Source: Miscanthus floridulus
Taxonomy: Eukaryota > Streptophyta > Magnoliopsida > Poales > Poaceae
DNA length: 64,000 bases
Assembly (NCBI RefSeq): GCF_019320115.1
Contig: NC_089584.1
Location: 73,873,533-73,937,532, forward strand
Direction of reading: 5' to 3'
The translations under genes and the position numbers were made by a program. This document shows positions 57,176-64,000 of this stretch, piece after piece. Under the pieces are notes generated by a model. It worked only from the letters and a program-made list of their open reading frames with translations, had not been told where the DNA came from and ran no database searches. How positions within the stretch are numbered: the stretch's first letter is position 1; each line of letters starts with the position of its first letter.

Positions 57176-58135
57176 ATGGGTTGCTCCAACTCTAAAGTGG
57201 ACAATGAGGAGCCCGTGAGGCGCTCCAAGAACAGGAGGCGGCTCATGAAGCAGCTCGTGCGCCGCCACCCTGAGCTTGCAGCTGCGCACATTGCATACCT
57301 GCACGCCCTCCGCAACACAGGAGCCACCCTCCGGCAATTTGTGGAGCTGGAGTCTGCATTGTCACAGCAGCCTCCCGTAGACCTTGCAGCGCCGCCCTCA
57401 CCTACTCCACAGCAGCCGCCGCCGCCTCCTGAACCCTCAGTGACATCCTCATTGCCACCCTCGCCACACCCCCCGCCGCCTCTCCCTTTTAGTCCAATAA
57501 CCACCATTAGGAAGATGGAGAAGAGAGATAATGAGCTGCCACCACCACCTCTGGTTTTGAGTCCAATAAGATTAAGAAAGAGGGATGATGAGCTCCATGG
57601 GGGTGATTTTACTGATGATGATGATCAACGGCGGAGCCACGTATTGGCCATAGAGGGCTCTGGGCCCCCCTTGCCCTATAAAAAAAATGAGGATATATGC
57701 TGCGGATGTGCAAGCTCCGCCATGCTAGCTAGTGCAAAGCTGCAGGACTGTCCGAGCAAGCAAGTTAGCCATACAATAGTAGAGATGCAGTAGTAATAAT
57801 ATGAGTATATCCGTGCCAGTAATAAATAATACACTTGCAGCAGAACAACTAGCTGCTCTTAAGTGGTAGTTCAAGGATGCTACAGTATAATTGGCCCCTC
57901 CTTAACTTTGATTCACGCTCCGCCACTGATGATGATGACACCGACAGCTGCTCAACTCCTCTACCACCACCCCTGCCACCCGGCATAGATTGGGAGGACT
58001 TGGATCCCTACAATGTGCGCCCCTTGAGTTTCCCATCTCCATTTGCTGATAGGAACGATAAAGAAGTGGCCTTGCAGGTTACCATGGACAATGATCCTGT
58101 GGTAGACACAGAATTTGATGGAGAGCAGGATGAAA
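57176..58135 (+). pseudogene. DUF630/DUF632 family gene (REL2/NRG2-like), 5' part only
   Basis: Host gene. The start MGCSNSK has the Gly2 (myristoylation) and Cys3 (possible acylation) typical of this plasma-membrane-associated family. Residues 1-65 form DUF630 (EEPVRRSKNRRRLMKQLVRRH ... HIAYLHALRNTGATLRQF), followed by a Pro-rich linker (residues 66-110). Family members in plants include rice REL2 and Arabidopsis NRG2. A ~300-bp insertion at 57625 gives a stop at 57791-57793. Host coding resumes at 57925 with the acidic and PPLPPGIDWEDLDPYN linker, then ends near 58134, where copia sequence begins out of frame (stop 58150-58152). The C-terminal DUF632 domain is absent from the window, so the gene is broken here. 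Confidence 0.85.
57625..57924. mobile_element. ~300-bp insertion in the DUF630/632 exon
   Basis: 'actgatgatgatga' stands both before (57611-57624) and after (57925-57938) the block, and host codons align in frame on either side once one copy and the insert are removed (314 bp). The ends carry the short inverted repeat ggcggagc / gctccgcc, offset by five bases on the left. It could be a small DNA transposon or a SINE-like element; class not determined. It introduces a stop and a frame change. Confidence 0.75.
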
Positions 58136-58286
58136 GGGTGGTTTATATGTAGTCACTTGGGATAGTGATGCTTCCTCAAGTGATGATGATGATGATAGTG
58201 ATGATCACAAGACCACCAAGAAGAAGGTTCTTGCAAGTATTGCCATCAATGAGAAGCCTTCTCTCTTCAAATCTTCATCATGCTTT

Positions 58287-59171
58287 ATGGCTAAGGCCAC
58301 TAAGGTACAATCTTGTGATGATGAAAGTGATGAAGAACATGATGATGAAAATGATAGTGATAGTGATAATGATGAACCTACTAAAGATGAATTATTTGAC
58401 ATGCTAGAAGATGCTAAAGAACACTTTGACATTAAGAGAAGGGAATGCAAGAGCTTGAATAAGGAGGTAAAAGCCCTTAAGCAAGCCATTGATGAGCTCA
58501 AAGCAACTCATGAGAAGCTAGAGGAAGCCCATGAGAAGCTTGGCAAGGCTCACAAAAAGCTTGAAAAAGCTCATTCCACTTTGCTTAATGAACAAGATAA
58601 AAAGAAGCATGTTGAAACTTGTGATGTAGGTGTAACTTGTGATCTAATTGATACATCACTGTCTATGCCTATCATTGTTGCTACTACTAACCCTTCTTGT
58701 AGCACTTCCACTTCTACCTCATCTAGTAGTGATGGTCTCATTTGTGATGCCTCACTAGTGGTTGAGAATGAGAACCTCAAGAAGGAGGTCACTAAGCTCA
58801 CTCACACCTTAGCTAAGGCTTATGGTGGTGAGGACCGCTTGCTTATGAGGTTGGGTAGCCAAAGAACTTCTCTCTATAAAGAGAGATTGGGCTATACCCC
58901 CAAGAAAGGCAAGGCGGCCTTTGCTTCTCACAAGACTAGTTTTGTGAAGAACAATGGTCGGTTTTGCACTAGTTGCAAGCAAGTTGGTCACAAAGAGCAA
59001 GAATACAAAAACAAGAGCAAAAATGCTAATGTATCCTCCATTAAGCTTGATTCATGCTATATGCTTACTAAGGGTATAAATGGTGTAAAGTCTAAGTTCA
59101 TTGGTAAACCATGGATGGGCTCAAAGAAAAAAGCCATTTGGGTACCAAAGATCCTAGTGACTAACCTTTAA
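58287..59171 (+). pseudogene. Copia copy 2 gag, C-terminal part
   Basis: Same frame as copy 1 gag from the MAKATKVQSCDDESDEEHDD segment onward, including the coiled-coil and the second knuckle with the Cys-to-Tyr change. A TAA at 59169-59171 replaces a Gln codon and ends it 16 codons earlier than in copy 1. Matching sequence extends upstream to 58134. Confidence 0.88.
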
Positions 59172-59220
59172 GGACCTAAGCAAGTTTGGGTACCTAAAAA
59201 GAATTGATCTTCTTTTGTAG

Positions 59221-59808
59221 GTCAATTACAAAGCCGGAGGAAGGCATTGGGTTCTTGATAGTGGGTGCACTCAACACATGATCGGTGATGCAAGAATGTT
59301 CAACTTAATCAACACCAATGGCAATGATGGTTATGATAGTATCACATTTGATGACAATGGCAAAAGCAAGGTCAAAGGGCTTGGTAAGATTGCAATATCC
59401 AATGACATGAGTATATCCAATGTGTTGCTAGTAGAGAGCTTGAACTTCAATTTGCTATCCGTGGCACAATTATGTGATCTTAGATTTAAATGCATATTTG
59501 GAATAGATGATGTAGAGATCATAAGTGTAGATGGCTCTAACTTGATCTTCAAAGGCTTTAGATATGAGAATCTATACTTGGTTGATTTCAATGCTAGTGA
59601 ACCTAAATTATCTACATGCTTGTTCACTAAGTCTAGCATGGGTTGGTTATGGCATAGAAGGCTTAGTCATGTTGGAATGAAACAATTGAATAGATTAATT
59701 AAGCATGACTTAGTTAAAGGCTTGAAAGATGTGTTTGAAAAGGATAAGCTTTGTAGCTCTTGTCAGCTAGAAAATAAGTTGGAAACACCCATCCTAAGGA
59801 AAACATGA
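59221..59808 (+). pseudogene. Copia copy 2 protease and GAG-pre-integrase region
   Basis: DSGCTQHM protease motif, now followed by Ile instead of Thr, then the H/H/C/C pre-integrase zinc region. It is one codon shorter than copy 1 near 59730. It ends in the same TGA at the same place as copy 1, before the integrase. Confidence 0.87.
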
Positions 59809-61068
59809 TGAGCACTAGTAAAGCATTTGAGTTATTGCACATGGATTTGTTTGGGCCAACACAATACACTAGCATCGGTGGTAATAAATATGGCTTTGTG
59901 ATAGTGGATGACTATACTAGATACACATGGGTATTCTTTCTAGTGGACAAAAGTGATGTGTTTGCAACATTCAAATTATTTGTCAAGGGCATTCATAGTG
60001 AGTTTGAAACAACCATCAAGAGAGTTAGAAGTGACAATGGTAGTGAGTTCAAGAATACTAGAATTGATGAGTTATGTGATGAATTTGGAATTAGACATCA
60101 ATTCTCGGCCAAATACACTCCACAGTCAAATGGCCTTGTTGAGAGGAAGAATAGAACACTTATTGATATGGTAAGGTCTATACTTAGTGAGTACAATGTG
60201 AGTCAATCTTTTTGGGCCGAAGCTATCAACACGGCTTGTTATTGTAGCAACCGCCTCTATTGTCACCGATTGAAAGAGAAGACTCCCTATGAGCTCTTGA
60301 ATGGTAGAAAGTCCAACATTGCATATTTTTGGGTCTTTAGTTGTAAATGCTATATCTTAAAGAAAGGCACTAGATTGGGCAAGTTTGATAAAAAAATGTG
60401 ATGAAGGATTCCTACTTAGCTATTCCACTACAAGCAAAGCATATAGAGTTTGGAATTTGGATAGCGGTACTCTTGAGGAAGTTTATAATGTTGAATTTGA
60501 TGAAACCAAGGGTTCACAAGTAGAGAATGAGAACTTGGAAGATGTTAGAGGCATTCACCTTTCAAATGCTATGAAGAACATGGATATTGGTAAATTGAGG
60601 CCTAGGCAAGTGAATGATGATGAGGATGATCAAGTACAAGTGCTCTCCAACTCAAATGTGCAAGATGATACAAATCAAGTTAGTGCAAGTGGCTCTCATG
60701 ACAATGAACAAGATCAAGTGGCTAGTACATCATCTCAACCCAATGATCTAGCAAGTGCAAGCAATCAAGTTCCATTGCTCCAACTAACAAGTATTGCAAG
60801 AGATCATCCTTTGAATACAATCATTGGAGATATTTCAAGAGGTGTACAAACAATATCAAGATTGACATCATTTTGTGAACACTTCTCATTTATGTCATCC
60901 ATTGAACCAAAGAAGATAGATGAAGCTTTGAAGGATGTTGATTGGGTGAATGCTATGCATGAAGAATTAAATAACTTCACAAAAAATCAAGTATGGGAAT
61001 TAGTAGAGAGACCAAAGAGACATAATGTGATTAGAACCAAATGGGTCTTTAGAAACAAGCAAGATTAA
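59805..61068 (+). pseudogene. Copia copy 2 integrase
   Basis: All three DDE residues are visible as in copy 1. An extra A in the run at 60390-60396 ('gataaaaaaatgtg') shifts the frame, giving a stop at 60399-60401. The linker continues in a new frame from 60385 to the TAA at 61066-61068, a stop shared with copy 1. Confidence 0.88.
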
Positions 61069-61620
61069 GATGGGATAGTAGTAAGAAACAAAGCAAGATT
61101 AGTAGCACAAGGCTGTACACAAATTGAAGGTCTTGACTTTGGAGAAACATATGCCCCGATTGCTAGATTGGAAGCAATAAGAATCTTGCTAGCCTATGCT
61201 TGTGCCCACAACATCAAGATCTATCAAATGGGTGTTAAGAGTGTATTTCTCAATGGCTACATCAATGAAAAAGTATATGTTGAGCAACCTCCCAGTTTTG
61301 AAGATGACAAGAAGCCTAACTATGTATACAAGTTGAAGAAGGCATTGTATGGCTTGAAGCAAGCACCTAGAGCATGGTATGAGAGATTGAGGGACTTCCA
61401 CCTCTCTAAAGGGTTCACCATGGGCAAAGTTGACACCACTCTTTTCATCAAGAAGATTAGAAAAGATCTATTTGTATTGCAAATCTATGTTGATGACATC
61501 ATATTTGGATCAACAAATCAAGAATTTTGTGATGAGTTTGGGAAGATGATGACTAATGAGTTTGAAATGTCCATAATTGGAGAATTGAGTTACTTCTTGG
61601 TCTTCAAATCAAGCAATTGA
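61069..61620 (+). pseudogene. Copia copy 2 reverse transcriptase
   Basis: Same motifs as copy 1, including YVDDIIFGSTN (about 61488). It has the same frame loss near 61596 ('tacttcttggtc'), ending at 61618-61620. One change in the first line (QGCTQ for QGYTQ). Confidence 0.88.
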
Positions 61621-62438
61621 AGAATGGTACATTTGTGAGTCAAGACAAGTACATCAAGGACATGATCAAGAAGTTTGGCATGTGTGATAGCAAAGCCATT
61701 AGCACACCAATAGGAACCAATGGCAACTTGGATAGTGATGTAAGTGGAAATTTGGTGGATCAAAAGTTCTATCGGTCTATAATTGGAAGCCTACTCTATA
61801 TGACCGCATCAAGGCCGGGTGTCATGTTTAGTGTATGCATGTGTACAAGATTTCAAGCCTCACCAAAAGAAAGTCACTTGAAGGCTACAAAGTGGATATT
61901 GAGGTACTTGAAGTATACACTAAATGTTGGTTTGTGGTATCCCAAAGAAACAAAGTTTGAGCTAGTTGGTTACTCCGACTCAGATTATGCGGGATGCAAG
62001 ATTGAAAGGAAGAGCACCTTGGGCACATGTCAATTGTTGGGAAGATCACTTGTTTTATGGTCATCAAAGAAGCAAAATAGTGTTGCATTATCAACCACTG
62101 AAGCCGAATACATGTCTGTCGGTAGTTGTTGTGCACAAATACTTTGGATGAAGGCCACTTTGAGTGATTTTGGAATCAAGTTCAAGAAAGTGCCATTGCT
62201 ATGTGACAATGAGAGTGTAATTAAGTTGACCAACAATCCGGTGCAACATGTAAGAACAAAGCACATTGATGTCCGCCACCATTTCATAAGAGATCATCAA
62301 AAAAAAGGGGACATTTGCATTGAGAGTGTAGGCACCGAAGATCAACTTGCTGACATATTCACCAAGCCATTGGATGAGAAAAGGTTTTGCGAGCTAAGGA
62401 ATGAGTTGAACATATTGGATTTCTCAAATATGTGTTGA
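61617..62438 (+). pseudogene. Copia copy 2 RT C-terminus and RNase H
   Basis: Open from the KNGTFVSQDKYIKDM segment to TGA 62436-62438 with all RNase H landmarks of copy 1 (GYSDSDYAGCK, STTEAEY, HIDVRHHF). Small substitutions only. Confidence 0.88.
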
Positions 62439-63618
62439 TGCACCCCCACTTATATGACATGCATCTTCTTCGAGCAATCTAAGGTAAAAGTTGATTGGTA
62501 TGGCATATATCCTTGCTAAGGACATGTTTAGTGCATCTAGTCATATTTTCAATCTTATTAGGACCTTTCAAGTGGTTCTATTTTATTAGGCTCATTCATG
62601 AAAATCAAATAAATTTGATGTTTCTATGGTATCACTATTGCTTCTATGCTTGATTTGATCTAGTGATAGCATATGACATGTTTATGGGCTTGTAAACCTA
62701 GTGTTTGATCTAGAAAATGAGCTCTAAGTGTTTAACTCAACATGGTACAAGATAACCCTTATTTAGAGGTGTGAAGAAACTTGTCCTTGGATCAACCCGA
62801 GTTAAATATCTTTGGCATATATTCTAGTTTAAACCAAATTTAGGAAAATGATTCCTCACCCCATTCGATTAACATTAATAATCTTGACCCTACAAGTAAT
62901 ACTATCTATATTTAGAACCTTTGTGGTCATTAATAACAAAGGGGGAGAGAAACAAAGATAGTAGCAAAGATAGTGAAAAAGGAGAAGAAATATCATAAAG
63001 AGAAAGAAACATATGATATCTTGATATACAACATAGGGGGAGAGATATGACAAAGGAAAGGGATCAACTAAAATTTTGAGCACACAAGTAGGGGGAGCAA
63101 GCTCATGAACTTGTATGGTGCATTTGAATGTACATTTCATATGTTTGCTTGCATGTCACAAGTATTAAATTTAAACATCCATGCTTGTGTGATGAATGTT
63201 AGTTGTAAGATTGAATGATGAAATAAAATCACTAGATAACTTTCATTTCCAAGTAAGTCTTTACAAGTGGTATCTTTCAAAAGTATATTTTCAAGTGATA
63301 TTGAGCTAACCATGGTGCTAAGGATGGTATATTGGTGCACTCCGATTGGTATCACGCTTCAAAGGTCCATCTTTTATACCTTAGCATCATTTGGTAGACA
63401 TTGACTCCTATATTTCCTATCTAAGCATATGTGCAAGCTTCAATCCAAACTCTTAGCACATATGTAGGGGGAGCAATTGCTACCATTTGGGGTTCATGAA
63501 ACTTGTCCATATCCTTTTACACATGGTAAATATGCTTAGACAAGCAACATGGATTCAATTGAATTTTAATTCATATCTTTGCATAAGGGTTGTCATCAAT
63601 TACCAAAAAGGGGGAGAT
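62439..63618 (+). other. Copia copy 2 non-coding 3' region
   Basis: Matches copy 1 (51958-53135), with the same series of G-rich tracts and the LTR-adjacent polypurine tract 'aaaaagggggagat' at 63605-63618. No gene supported. Confidence 0.75.
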
Positions 63619-64000
63619 TGAAAGCTCTAGTTTGGTTTTGATGAATTGATGAAACCCTAAGTGCTAACCTAGTTTATCAAGTGATCATGATATAGGTAGC
63701 ACACTTCAAGTTGCGAAGCAAACAAAGATCATAGCATGATGATAATGATACCATGATGATGATCAAGTGCTTGGACTTGAAAATAAGAAAGAGAAAAACA
63801 AAAAGCTCAAGGCAAAGGTATAAACCATAGGAGTTATTTTGTTTTGATGATCAAGACACTTAGAGAGTGTGATCACATTTAGGTTTGATAGCCGTACTAT
63901 TAAGAGTAGTGAAACTCGTATCAAAACGCGGTTATCAAAGTGCCACTAGATGCTCTAACTCATTGCATATGTATTTAGGATCTAGTGGAGTACTAACACC
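63619..64000 (+). repeat. Copia copy 2, 3' LTR (first 382 bp)
   Basis: Starts TGAAAGC after the polypurine tract and is cut by the window edge. At eight of the nine positions where copy 1's two LTRs differ in this interval, it agrees with copy 1's 3' LTR. Confidence 0.92.

Larger units (their letters stand above)
58134..64000 (+). mobile_element. Ty1/copia Sirevirus-type retrotransposon, copy 2 (5'-truncated, runs off window)
   Basis: From 58134 the sequence is nearly identical to copy 1 from 47651 onward. It continues through pol, the non-coding 3' region and the first 382 bp of the 3' LTR (63619-64000). The distance from junction to 3' LTR is 5,485 bp in both copies. The 5' LTR, primer site and first half of gag are absent. 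The left boundary is a direct join to the host exon, with 'aaggg' as the first matching bases. Confidence 0.92.

Overview
This window is nuclear DNA from a grass, probably a panicoid such as a sorghum, maize or sugarcane relative (inferred from the element families, not proven). It is almost entirely nested transposable elements, with one recognisable host gene. I see no tRNA, rRNA, CRISPR array or operon structure.

Layout. (1) 1-8391: repeat-derived flank. It holds what looks like part of a long LTR read on the minus strand (1-4443, with a ~182-bp degenerate tandem array inside), an LTR-like remnant, a 42-bp tandem array and two small foldback/MITE-type elements. (2) 8392-22132: an end-to-end CACTA (En/Spm) transposon of 13,741 bp, with matching termini and an ATC/ATC target duplication. 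It carries a decayed TNP2-type transposase and a second gene joining a Transposase_24-type region to a C48 (Ulp1-like) peptidase-like domain. The subterminal repeats occur at both ends and again in the middle, next to a second TATA box. (3) 22133-23587: spacer with a MITE that carries a perfect-length 58-bp internal duplication. (4) 23588-55291: a Mutator-like element (MULE) whose ~200-bp terminal inverted repeats now lie 31.7 kb apart because two LTR retrotransposons sit inside it. One is a 14.6-kb Ty3/gypsy Tat-type element (24600-39181, TSD GTAGG) in an intron of the plus-strand MULE gene. The other is a 10.0-kb Ty1/copia Sirevirus-type element (44852-54898, TSD CCAGG) in the 5' leader of the minus-strand transposase gene. 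Without them the MULE is about 7.1 kb and resembles MuDR: two convergent genes, one from each TIR. The transposase is followed on the same strand by a plant mobile domain (PMD). (5) 55292-58133: another MITE, then the 5' end of a host gene of the DUF630/DUF632 family (REL2/NRG2-like) with a myristoylation-type start and a 5'-UTR intron. The coding exon is broken by a ~300-bp insertion and then stops abruptly. (6) 58134-64000: a second Sirevirus copy lacking its 5' LTR and first half of gag, joined directly to the host exon in the same orientation and running off the window.

Order of events (inferred from nesting): the MULE landed upstream of the DUF630/632 gene; the gypsy and copia elements then landed inside the MULE. 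The two copia copies share several disabling lesions, and the second copy's 3' LTR matches the first copy's 3' LTR better than that copy's own 5' LTR does. So the second copy may be a DNA-level duplication, or both may come from one defective parent. Every autonomous element has stops, frameshifts or altered catalytic residues, so nothing here looks able to move by itself as written. The most unusual points are the host-exon/copia junction, the shared lesions of the two copia copies, the MULE transposase-PMD arrangement and the CACTA gene with a peptidase-like tail.
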